In this document: in pieces, positions 57,975 to 64,000 of the stretch
How the letters are laid out: the number at the start of each line of letters is the position of its first letter
Position numbering within the stretch: the stretch's first letter is position 1
Source of the DNA: Streptomyces sp. DSM 15324
GTDB lineage: Bacteria; Actinomycetota; Actinomycetes; Streptomycetales; Streptomycetaceae
DNA length: 64,000 nt
NCBI RefSeq assembly: GCF_001514285.1
Contig: NZ_KQ949032.1
Coordinates: 248,001 to 312,000 of the forward strand
Direction of reading: 5' to 3'
Notes under the pieces: model-generated
Seen by the model: only the letters and a program-made list of their open reading frames with translations
The model's database searches: none
What the model was told of the DNA's origin: nothing
Translations under genes and position numbers: made by a program

Positions 57975-58289
57975 TCAGCAGCGCAGGACCACGGTGCGCA
58001 GGGTGTGGGGTGCGTACGGCGTCCCAGGCGCAGCGGGGCGCGGTCGCGCGGCCGGTGCGCACGGCGCCGGGGCCGGCCGGGGCGCGGGCCGCAGGGGTGC
58101 GGCGGCGCGCCGGTCACCGGGGGTGGGCCGGACGGCGGTGTCGACGGCGTCGTAATCGACGGTCTCACCGGCGACGACGGACGCGGCGGCGGAGACCTCG
58201 GCGGGCCCGCCCGGGACGAGCAGGGCGAGCAGCAGCACGAGCACCCGCAGCCAGATGCGGCGGCGAGGGAGGTGTGCTGCGGTGCTCAT
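57975..58289 (-). CDS. Small secreted or membrane-anchored protein
   Basis: A 104-residue protein with a signal-like N-terminus (RRRIWLRVLVLLLALLVPGG, cleavage near VSA) followed by VVAGETVDYDAVDTAVRPTP, a Pro/Ala-rich region and the ending PYAPHTLRTVVLRC. I recall related small proteins with the same C-terminal motif in Streptomyces. Function unknown; probably co-transcribed with the 41-residue protein downstream. Confidence 0.65.
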   Translation of the reverse strand: MSTAAHLPRRRIWLRVLVLLLALLVPGGPAEVSAAASVVAGETVDYDAVDTAVRPTPGDRRAAAPLRPAPRPAPAPCAPAARPRPAAPGTPYAPHTLRTVVLRC

Positions 58290-58430
58290 GGAGGGTCATG
58301 TGCCCGCGACACGCCCGCCGTTCAGCACGGTGGAGGCCGGATGCACCCGTTCGGCGGACGGCGCCTTTCCGGCTCGGCGCGCCCCTCCCCGCGCGCCCCT
58401 CCCCGCGTGCCGCCCCCGCGCGCGACGCCC

Positions 58431-59015
58431 CTACTTCTTCGCGGCCTTCGCCGCCGCCTTCATCTCCTGCTTGTGCGCCCGCACCTTCGTCAGCGACTCC
58501 GGGCCGGTGATGTCGGCGACGGACCGGAAGGACTTCGCCTCGCCGTAGGAGCCGGCGGCCTCCCGCCAGCCCTGCGGTCGTACGCCGAGCTGCTTGCCGA
58601 GCAGGGCCAGGAAGATCTGGGCCTTCTGCTTGCCGAAGCCGGGCAGCGCCTCCAGCCGCTTCAGCAGGTCCTTGCCGGTGCCGGCGTCCTTCCAGAGTGC
58701 CTCGGGGTCACCGTCGTAGTGCTCGACGAGGTACTGGCACAGCTGCTGGATGCGCTTGGCCATGGAGCCCGGGTAGCGGTGCACGGCCGGCTTCTCGGAG
58801 AGCAGCGCGGCGAAGGCCTCGGGATCCTGGGCGGCGATGTCGTGCGCGTCGAGATCGTCGGCGCCGAGGCGGTCGGCGATCGTGCGCGGGCCCTTGAACG
58901 CCCACTCCATCGGGACCTGCTGGTCCAGCAGCATCCCGACCAGCGCGGCCAGCGGGGAACGGCCGAGCAACTCGTCGGCCTCGGGGTCCTGGGCGAGGTG
59001 AAGGGTGACGTCCAT
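58431..59015 (-). CDS. HhH-GPD-type base-excision DNA glycosylase
   Basis: A 194-residue protein of the helix-hairpin-helix glycosylase superfamily: LGRSPLAALVGMLLDQQVPM, LEALPGFGKQKAQIFLALLG (the HhH motif with GFGKQKA) and a Lys/Ala-rich tail (KQEMKAAAKAAKK). It likely removes damaged bases. The usual GPD Asp is not obvious just after the hairpin, so activity should not be assumed. ATG 59015; stand-alone gene. Confidence 0.88.
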   Translation of the reverse strand: MDVTLHLAQDPEADELLGRSPLAALVGMLLDQQVPMEWAFKGPRTIADRLGADDLDAHDIAAQDPEAFAALLSEKPAVHRYPGSMAKRIQQLCQYLVEHYDGDPEALWKDAGTGKDLLKRLEALPGFGKQKAQIFLALLGKQLGVRPQGWREAAGSYGEAKSFRSVADITGPESLTKVRAHKQEMKAAAKAAKK

Positions 59016-59041
59016 GCGTCGATGATCCCCGACCGGCCCCG

Positions 59042-59181
59042 CGCCCGCGCGCCGGTACCCGCCCGCCCTCTGTCCGCGCGCCGGTACCCGCCCGCCCTCT
59101 GTCCGCCCGTCGGTCCCCGCCCCGTTCGGTCCGCGCGCCGGTACCCGCCCGCCCTCTGTCCGCGCGCCGGTACCCGCCCCC
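59042..59181. repeat. 29-bp tandem repeat, five copies
   Basis: Units with the core CGCGCCGGTACCCGCCCGCC and CTCTGTCCG recur with starts spaced 29, 29, 28 and 29 bp (GG of GGTACCC at 59054, 59083, 59112, 59140, 59169). The array fills the gap between the glycosylase start and the end of the next leftward gene, so it sits between a terminator and a promoter. No spacers vary independently, so it is not CRISPR. Confidence 0.9.
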
Positions 59182-59901
59182 TCAGTCCGCCCGCCAGTAC
59201 CCCAGCGCGTGCACCCGTTCCCTGGGGACGCCGAGGTCCTTGCGGACGTATGCCGAGAGGGTGCGGGTGGTGCGGGTGTCGCAGGCGATCCAGACGTACG
59301 GGTGTGCGGTGGCCGCGAGCAGGGCGGGCAGCTCGGCGCGGACCCGTTCGACCAGCTCCGCGCGCGGGACGTGGCGCAGTTCGTGCCGGGCGGGGTCGGT
59401 GCGGAAGGGGAGGCCGTCGCCCGCGCCGTCGGAGCCCTCGAACCAGACGGTCGCCGGCGCCGGGTCCAGCGCGGCCAGCAGGGAGTTGATCGCGGGCAGC
59501 GAGGCGGGGTCGCCGATCGCGAGGACGCGGCCCGGGGCGGGGGCGGGGGTGTCGAAGGCGGTGCCCTGGACGGTCGCCTCGACGGTGTCGCCGGGCCGTG
59601 CCGCGCGCGCCCAGTCGCTCGCCGCGCCCTCGTGCAGGGCGAACTCCAGCGAGAAGGTGCCGGCTGCCGGGTCGGGGTCGACCAGGGTGTACGCCCGCTG
59701 GTGCGGCCTGCCCGCGTGGGCGAACCACAGCCGCACCCACATCGTCGGGTGCACCCCGGTCGCGGCGAGCAGCCCGCCGTCGGTGAGGTGCACCCGGCGG
59801 AAGCGCGGAGTGACGTCCTGCGCGCCGGTCACGGTCAGCGTGAAGTCCTTCGCCCGCATCAGTCGGAGGACCGCGCCCTCCCAGCCCCGCCCCTGCGCCA
59901 T
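59182..59901 (-). CDS. Siderophore-interacting protein (ferric-siderophore reductase, SIP family)
   Basis: A 239-residue FAD/NAD(P)H-binding reductase-fold protein that releases iron from siderophores in the cytoplasm. ATG 59901 (MAQGRGWEGAVLRLMRAKDF) has GAGGAGAG upstream. FAD-binding HQRAYTLVDPDPAAGTFSLE, DWARAARPGDTVEATVQ and the C-terminal WIACDTRTTRTLSAYVRKDL match the ViuB/YqjH-like SIP family. A 19-bp iron box lies 41 bp upstream, so it should be repressed by iron. Confidence 0.9.
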   Translation of the reverse strand: MAQGRGWEGAVLRLMRAKDFTLTVTGAQDVTPRFRRVHLTDGGLLAATGVHPTMWVRLWFAHAGRPHQRAYTLVDPDPAAGTFSLEFALHEGAASDWARAARPGDTVEATVQGTAFDTPAPAPGRVLAIGDPASLPAINSLLAALDPAPATVWFEGSDGAGDGLPFRTDPARHELRHVPRAELVERVRAELPALLAATAHPYVWIACDTRTTRTLSAYVRKDLGVPRERVHALGYWRAD

Positions 59902-59941
59902 GGCCTCTGCTCTCCTCGCGTACGCTTCCCGCACCGAATAA

Positions 59942-59960
59942 TAAGGTAAGGCTAACCTAA
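59942..59960. promoter_or_regulatory. DmdR1-type iron box
   Basis: TAAGGTAAGGCTAACCTAA agrees at 16 of 19 positions with the recalled Streptomyces iron box TTAGGTTAGGCTCACCTAA and is nearly palindromic. It lies 41 bp before the siderophore-interacting-protein gene and 72 bp before the divergent acylase gene, so both may be iron regulated. Confidence 0.85.
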
Positions 59961-60031
59961 AGTATCTGGCCTCGGCCGGTGACGGAGCGGGCGCAGGTGA
60001 TGAGAGTGAAGAAGGATCGCAGGGTGAGGGC

Positions 60032-62155
60032 GTGACGACGACCGACATCTACCGGGACACATGGGGCATACCGCATCTGCGCGCGGCGGACGCCCGTGCC
60101 CTCGCCCGTGCCCAGGGCCTGGTCACGGCCCGCGACCGGGCCTGGCAGCTGGAGGTCGAACGGCACCGCGCCCAGGGCACCTCCGCCGCCTTCCTCGGCC
60201 CGGAGGCCGTCGCCTGGGACGTCCTCGTCCGCCGGGCCCGCCTCGCCGGCACCGCCCGCCGCTGCTTCGACCGGCTGGAGCGCGAGGACCCGGAGACCGC
60301 CGCGTGGGTACGGGCGTACGTCGACGGCGTCAACGAAGGGCTCCACGTCACCCCCGAGTTCACCAGGGTCCGGCTCGCTCCCGGCCGCTGGGAGCCCTGG
60401 ACCCCGCTCGCGGTCTGGCTCTCCGTCCACCTCCTGTTCGCCGGTTTCCCCGCCAAGCTGTGGCGGGAGGAGGCCGTACGGCACCTCGGCCCCGACGCGG
60501 TCGGCCTGTTCGCCACCGACGGCCCCGGCACCTCCGGCAGCAACGGCTGGCTGGTGAGCGGCGCCCGGACCGTCACCGGGCAGGCGGTCATCGCGGGTGA
60601 TCCGCACCGGTTCATCGAGGATCCCGGCGTCTACCAGCAGATCCGGCTCGCCTGCGACGAGTTCGACGTCGTCGGGCTCGCCGTGCCCGGCGTCCCCGGC
60701 ATCGCCCACTTCGGCCACACCGGCCCGGTCGCCTGGGCCATCACCAACGCCATGGCCGACTACCAGGACCTCTACCGCGAACGGCTGCGCCGCACCGGCG
60801 CCGGCGTCGAGGCCCTGGGCCCGGACGGCGTCTGGCGCCGGGCCGCCCGGCACACCGAGACCGTCGAGGTGGCCGGGGAGGAACCGGTCGAGGTGGAGGT
60901 GATCGAGACGGAGCGCGGGCCGGTGATCGCCGGCGGGCCGGAGGGACTGGAGAGCGGGGTGCCGCACCCTTCGGGAGAAACCTCAGGAGGAACCTCCCCG
61001 TCGTCCGATCCCGCCGTCCCCCTGGCCCTGGCCCTCGCCCTCCGCTACCCGCCCCGCGTCACCGAGGACCTCGGCTTCAGCGCCCTCCTCCCCCTGCTGC
61101 GGGCCCGCCGGGTCGCCGACGTGGACGCCGCCTTCGACCTGTGGGCCGAGCCGGTCAACGTCGTCCAGGCCGCAGACACCGAGGGCGGACTGCTGCACCG
61201 GGTCGCCGGCCGGGTCCCCGTGCGCGCCGAGGCCAACGGCATCGGGCTGGTCCCCGCCTGGGAGCCCGGCCACGAATGGACCGGCTGGCACCCGGCGCCC
61301 CACGCCGGACTCACCGACGGCGTCGCGGTCATGGCCAACCAGCGCGGCCCGGCCGCGCCCCTGGGCGTCGAGTTCGCCCCGCCGCACCGCGCCGACCGCA
61401 TCCGCGCCCTGCTGGACGGCAAGGACACCTGGTCCGCCTCCGACATGTCCGCCGTCCACACGGACACCCACCTCGGCTCCGCCGGACCGCTCCTCGACCG
61501 GCTCGCCGCCCTCGACGGTCTCACCGGCCCCGCAGCCGAACTGCGCGCCCGCCTCCTGCGCTGGGACCGCCGCATGGACGCCGACAGCGAGGACGCGGCC
61601 CGGTACGCGGCCCTGCGCGGCGCCGTGGTCCGCCGGCTCGCCGCCGACCCGGCCTTCGCCGCCCTGACCACCCCGCCCGCCTACCCCGAGGTCCTCCTCC
61701 CCTGGCTGGCCCTGCTGCCCCGGATCGGCTTCGCCCTCGAACACCTCCTGCGCGCCGAGGAGCTGTACGGCGTGGACCGGACCCGGCTGGTCCGCGAGGC
61801 CGTCGAGGAGGTCGCCGTACAGCCGCCCGCCCGCTGGGGCGACACCCATCGCCTCGCCCCCTGGCGGGCCCTGCCCGACCCGTCGTACGAGGCTCCCGCC
61901 CTCTCGGGTGACCACGACTGCGTCCTGTGCACCACGGCCGTGCCCGGCTGGACCGACCTCGCCGCGCGCGGCCCGGCCGCCCGTTACGTCTGGGACCTGG
62001 CCCGCCGCGAGGACAGCCTGTGGGTGGTCCCGCTCGGCGCCTGCGGGCACCCCGGCAGTCCCCACCACCACGACCAGCTGCCCCTCTGGCTCAAGGGCGA
62101 GCTGGCCCCGGTCGTCACCGACTGGGCACAGCTGACGAAGGAGAGCGATGTCTGA
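60032..62155 (+). CDS. Penicillin-acylase-family N-terminal-nucleophile amidohydrolase
   Basis: A 707-residue enzyme starting at GTG 60032. It begins directly with the alpha-chain motif YRDTWGIPHLRAADARALAR and has no signal peptide, unlike secreted acylases. The autocleavage/nucleophile site GTSGSNGWLVSG places the catalytic Ser at residue 170, giving chains of about 169 and 538 residues. Later conserved parts are GDPHRFIEDPGVYQQIRL, HFGHTGPVAWAITNAMADYQ and MANQRGPAAPLG. Its gene is divergent from an iron-regulated SIP gene and overlaps an IucB-like acetyltransferase, suggesting action on a siderophore amide (as PvdQ does for pyoverdine) rather than penicillin. Confidence 0.88.
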   Translation: MTTTDIYRDTWGIPHLRAADARALARAQGLVTARDRAWQLEVERHRAQGTSAAFLGPEAVAWDVLVRRARLAGTARRCFDRLEREDPETAAWVRAYVDGVNEGLHVTPEFTRVRLAPGRWEPWTPLAVWLSVHLLFAGFPAKLWREEAVRHLGPDAVGLFATDGPGTSGSNGWLVSGARTVTGQAVIAGDPHRFIEDPGVYQQIRLACDEFDVVGLAVPGVPGIAHFGHTGPVAWAITNAMADYQDLYRERLRRTGAGVEALGPDGVWRRAARHTETVEVAGEEPVEVEVIETERGPVIAGGPEGLESGVPHPSGETSGGTSPSSDPAVPLALALALRYPPRVTEDLGFSALLPLLRARRVADVDAAFDLWAEPVNVVQAADTEGGLLHRVAGRVPVRAEANGIGLVPAWEPGHEWTGWHPAPHAGLTDGVAVMANQRGPAAPLGVEFAPPHRADRIRALLDGKDTWSASDMSAVHTDTHLGSAGPLLDRLAALDGLTGPAAELRARLLRWDRRMDADSEDAARYAALRGAVVRRLAADPAFAALTTPPAYPEVLLPWLALLPRIGFALEHLLRAEELYGVDRTRLVREAVEEVAVQPPARWGDTHRLAPWRALPDPSYEAPALSGDHDCVLCTTAVPGWTDLAARGPAARYVWDLARREDSLWVVPLGACGHPGSPHHHDQLPLWLKGELAPVVTDWAQLTKESDV

Positions 62156-62753
62156 CCGGCACGTCCCCGTCCCCTACGTCCACACGCAGCACGCCGAGGG
62201 CTTCGGCACCGTGGGCATCCGCCCGCTCGACGCCGAGGGCGACGCGGACGTCGTGCACGGCTGGGTGCGGGAGGAACGGGCCGCGTTCTGGGGCATGAAC
62301 GGTCTGACCCGCGACCAGGTCACCGAGATCTACGCCCACATGGCCGGCCTCGCCACCCACCACGCCTACCTCGTCGAACTCGACGGCACCCCGGTCGGCC
62401 TGCTCCAGACGTACGACCCCGCCGCGGACCGGGTCGGCGAGGTGTACGAGGTGGAATCCGGCGACATCGGCGTCCATGTGCTCCTCGCGCCCGCCGGCGC
62501 CCGGGGCGCGCGCCCCGGCTGGTCGGCGGCGCTGATGCAGGTCTTCGCCACGTACGTGCTGCTCGCTCTCGACCGGCGGCGGGTCGTGGTCGACCCCGAC
62601 GTCCGCAACGAGAAGGCCGTCGCCCGCTTCCTGCGGCAGGGCTTCGAGGCCGGACCGCCGGTCACCCTGCCCGAGATCGACCTGCCGGACGTGTACCTGC
62701 CGGAGAAGAAGGCCCAACTGGCCTTCCTGCGCCGCGAGCTGCTGTTCCCGTAG
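62148..62753 (+). CDS. GNAT acetyltransferase of the IucB/AlcB siderophore type
   Basis: A 201-residue acyltransferase whose ATG overlaps the acylase stop by 8 bp. GFGTVGIRPLDAEGDADVVH, WVREERAAFWGMNGLTRDQV, YLVELDGTPVGLLQTYDPAA, DIGVHVLLAP and RVVVDPDVRNEKAVARFLRQ follow the AlcB/IucB pattern, in which hydroxylamine side chains (for example N6-hydroxylysine) are acetylated to form hydroxamates. Here it could make or modify a hydroxamate siderophore. Its 3' end is the first unit of a 21-bp tandem repeat. Confidence 0.88.
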   Translation: MSDRHVPVPYVHTQHAEGFGTVGIRPLDAEGDADVVHGWVREERAAFWGMNGLTRDQVTEIYAHMAGLATHHAYLVELDGTPVGLLQTYDPAADRVGEVYEVESGDIGVHVLLAPAGARGARPGWSAALMQVFATYVLLALDRRRVVVDPDVRNEKAVARFLRQGFEAGPPVTLPEIDLPDVYLPEKKAQLAFLRRELLFP

Positions 62754-62820
62754 AGCCGGGTGCTGTTCTCGCAGAGCCGGCTGCTGTTCTCGTAGAGCCG
62801 GCTGCCGTTCCCGTGGCGCG
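62735..62820 (+). repeat. 21-bp tandem repeat derived from the 3' end of the acetyltransferase gene
   Basis: The last codons and stop of the acetyltransferase (GAGCTGCTGTTCCCGTAGAG) are repeated with period 21 at 62762, 62783 and 62804 (GCTGTTCTCG variants). A further partial GTGCTGTTCCCGTGGCG copy is at 62838. The direction of spread, outward from the gene, is clear because the first unit is coding. Confidence 0.85.
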
Positions 62821-62878
62821 CCATGCCGTCCGGCGGGTGCTGTTCCCGTGGCGCCGCCGACGGCCATAGCCTGCCGAC

Positions 62879-63358
62879 GTGAGAGCCCCGCTGACCCCGG
62901 AAGACCTCATCGCCCACTACCGACTCGAACCGATACCCCGCGAGGGCGGACTGTTCCGCCGTACCTGGGCCGGACCCGAGGCGCCCGACGGGCGCCCGGC
63001 CGGTTCCGCGATCGTCGTGCTGCTCGCCGCGGGCGACTTCTCGGCCCTGCACCGCCTGCCCACCGACGAGGTCTGGCACTACTACCTCGGCGACCCGCTG
63101 GAGCTGCTGCTCCTCGCCCCCGACGGCAGCTCCCGTACGGCGGTGCTCGGGCCGGACATGCGCGGCGGGCAGCACCTTCAGCTCACGGTCCCCGCCCGCA
63201 CCTGGATGGGAGGGCGGACCACGGGCGCCTGGACCTTCTTCGGCTGCACCATGGCCCCCGGCTTCACCTACGAGGACTACGAGCACGGGGACGCGGCCGA
63301 CCTGACGGCGCGCCATCCGGACCGGGCCGCACAGATCGCGGGACTGTGCCGTCCATGA
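62879..63358 (+). CDS. Cupin-type protein (DUF985)
   Basis: A 159-residue single-domain cupin. LTPEDLIAHYRLEPIPREGG, FRRTWAGP, ALHRLPTDEVWHYYLGDPLE (metal-binding His and Glu) and WTFFGCTMAPGFTYEDYEHG are DUF985 signatures; the fold resembles sugar epimerases/isomerases and members bind metal. GTG 62879 has no clear ribosome site and may give a leaderless mRNA. Its stop overlaps the start of the SDR gene, so the two are translationally coupled. Confidence 0.9.
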   Translation: MRAPLTPEDLIAHYRLEPIPREGGLFRRTWAGPEAPDGRPAGSAIVVLLAAGDFSALHRLPTDEVWHYYLGDPLELLLLAPDGSSRTAVLGPDMRGGQHLQLTVPARTWMGGRTTGAWTFFGCTMAPGFTYEDYEHGDAADLTARHPDRAAQIAGLCRP

Positions 63359-64000
63359 CGTTGCTGGCGGGCCGGGTGGCCCTGATCACGGGTGCGGGCG
63401 GCGGAATCGGCGGGGGCATCGCGCGCCGGTTCGCGCAGGAGGGCGCCGCGGTGGCCCTGCACTGCCGGACGAGCACCGGGGCGGCCCGCGCGCTCGCCGA
63501 GGAGATCGAGGAGAGCGGCGGGCGGGCGGTCGTCGTGCCCGGCGCCGATCTCACCGTCGAGGACGAGTGTCGCGAACTGGTGGCGCGGAGCGCCGAGTGG
63601 GGTGGGGGACGGCTCGACGCGCTGGTCAACAACGCGGGCGTCCAGCCGGTGCGGGCGCTGCCCGGGATGTCGGCGGCGGACTGGCGGGCGGTCGTCGACA
63701 CCAATCTGACCAGCGTGTTCGCCCTCACCCAGGCGGCGGCCGAGGTCATGCGTGAGCGGGGCGGCGGCAGCGTCACGCACATCGCCTCGGTGGAGGCCCG
63801 GCTGCCCGCCCCGGGCCACGCCCACTACGCCGCCGCCAAGGCCGCCGTCGTGATGCACGCGCGCGCGGCGGCCCTGGAGTACGGCTCGCACGGCATCCGC
63901 GTCAACACGGTCTCTCCCGGTCTGATCGACCGTGAGGGCCTCGCCGAGGCCTGGCCGGAGGGGGTGCGGCGGTGGCGGGAGGCGGTCGCCCTCGACCGGC
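63355..64000 (+). CDS. SDR-family oxidoreductase (3' end cut by window)
   Basis: The first 215 residues of a classical short-chain dehydrogenase. ATG 63355 overlaps the cupin stop (ATGA). NAD(P)-binding TGAGGGIG near residue 12, LVNNAGVQPVRALPG, catalytic Ser145, and the Tyr158-x3-Lys162 pair (HYAAAKAAVV) are in place, and the PG loop (VNTVSPGLIDREGLAE) follows. Substrate unknown; the cupin partner hints at a small polar or sugar-like substrate, but this is only context. Confidence 0.92.
   Translation, partial: MTLLAGRVALITGAGGGIGGGIARRFAQEGAAVALHCRTSTGAARALAEEIEESGGRAVVVPGADLTVEDECRELVARSAEWGGGRLDALVNNAGVQPVRALPGMSAADWRAVVDTNLTSVFALTQAAAEVMRERGGGSVTHIASVEARLPAPGHAHYAAAKAAVVMHARAAALEYGSHGIRVNTVSPGLIDREGLAEAWPEGVRRWREAVALDR

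Noticed and set aside
59042..59181. Possible CRISPR array (29-bp repeats)
   Set aside because: Units are contiguous with no unique spacers, and no cas genes are present.

Overview
The window is high-GC actinobacterial chromosome, almost certainly Streptomyces. Third codon positions are nearly all G or C, GTG starts and 4-bp gene overlaps are common, and several genes belong to families typical of the genus: the spore sigma factors SigN/SigF, an SSI-type protease inhibitor, an HGxxPAAW-like protein, DUF2797, DUF5926/SEC-C and a DmdR1-type iron box. Gene content and order resemble, from memory, the central S. coelicolor region around SCO3975-SCO4055; no alignment was possible here.

Layout. 1-6.3 kb: end of a primase-like gene, a secreted protein, SEC-C protein, anti-sigma-type ATPase, glycerophosphodiesterase and a membrane HtrA protease. 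6.4-7.2 kb: tRNA-Ser(UGA) and a scar of gene fragments. 7.3-10.9 kb: small membrane, YciI-like, lipoprotein and primase/polymerase genes and a NepA-like Asn/Gln-rich secreted protein. 11.1-13.7 kb: a hydratase/aldolase operon resembling ChsH2-ChsH1-Ltp2 of steroid side-chain degradation. 13.8-18.4 kb: SigE-family ECF sigma, acyl-CoA ligase, and a divergent MFS/TetR pair with twin operators. 18.5-24.1 kb: a 1465-residue PAS/receiver protein with a degenerate kinase core, and an SSI-like inhibitor. 24.3-25.7 kb: tRNA-Ser(GCU), tRNA-Arg(ACG) and an AT-richer scar holding two truncated DUF488 genes. 25.7-31.9 kb: membrane HTH regulator, secreted and membrane proteins, MarR, DUF2797. 32.2-38.6 kb: a two-component system with two membrane glycosyltransferases in one operon. 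38.6-43.2 kb: MFS exporter, flavoprotein plus ECF41 sigma factor, TetR. 43.3-47.8 kb: MarR-MFS-YceI-PPOX operon read leftwards. 47.85-48.96 kb: a degenerate repeat array of about 1.1 kb. 49-52.2 kb: small membrane protein, frameshifted protein, sigN and sigF. 52.3-56.7 kb: Dabb protein, small membrane proteins, tRNA-Ser(CGA), tadA and partner, upp, LytR_C protein. 56.8-59 kb: VapB-like protein, a wrecked HerA-like ATPase pseudogene, small proteins, HhH-GPD glycosylase. 59.2-62.8 kb: an iron-box-linked set (siderophore-interacting protein; penicillin-acylase-like enzyme and IucB-like acetyltransferase). 62.9-64 kb: cupin and a truncated SDR.

How the parts fit. Most of the window is conserved chromosomal housekeeping and development genes. 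Interruptions are gene-decay scars beside tRNAs (6.5-7.2 and 24.7-25.7 kb), a pseudogene at 57.2 kb, and an unusual number of intergenic tandem-repeat arrays placed just after stop codons (periods 9, 12, 14, 18/19, 21, 29 and 39 bp), the largest being the 47.85-48.96 kb array.

The best candidates for under-described biology are the repeat array, the pseudokinase-like PAS/receiver scaffold, the MFS exporter fused to carboxypeptidase-regulatory-like repeats together with its YceI partner, and the iron-box acylase/acetyltransferase/siderophore-interacting-protein set. All functional calls are from sequence reading and family knowledge; nothing was searched or computed.
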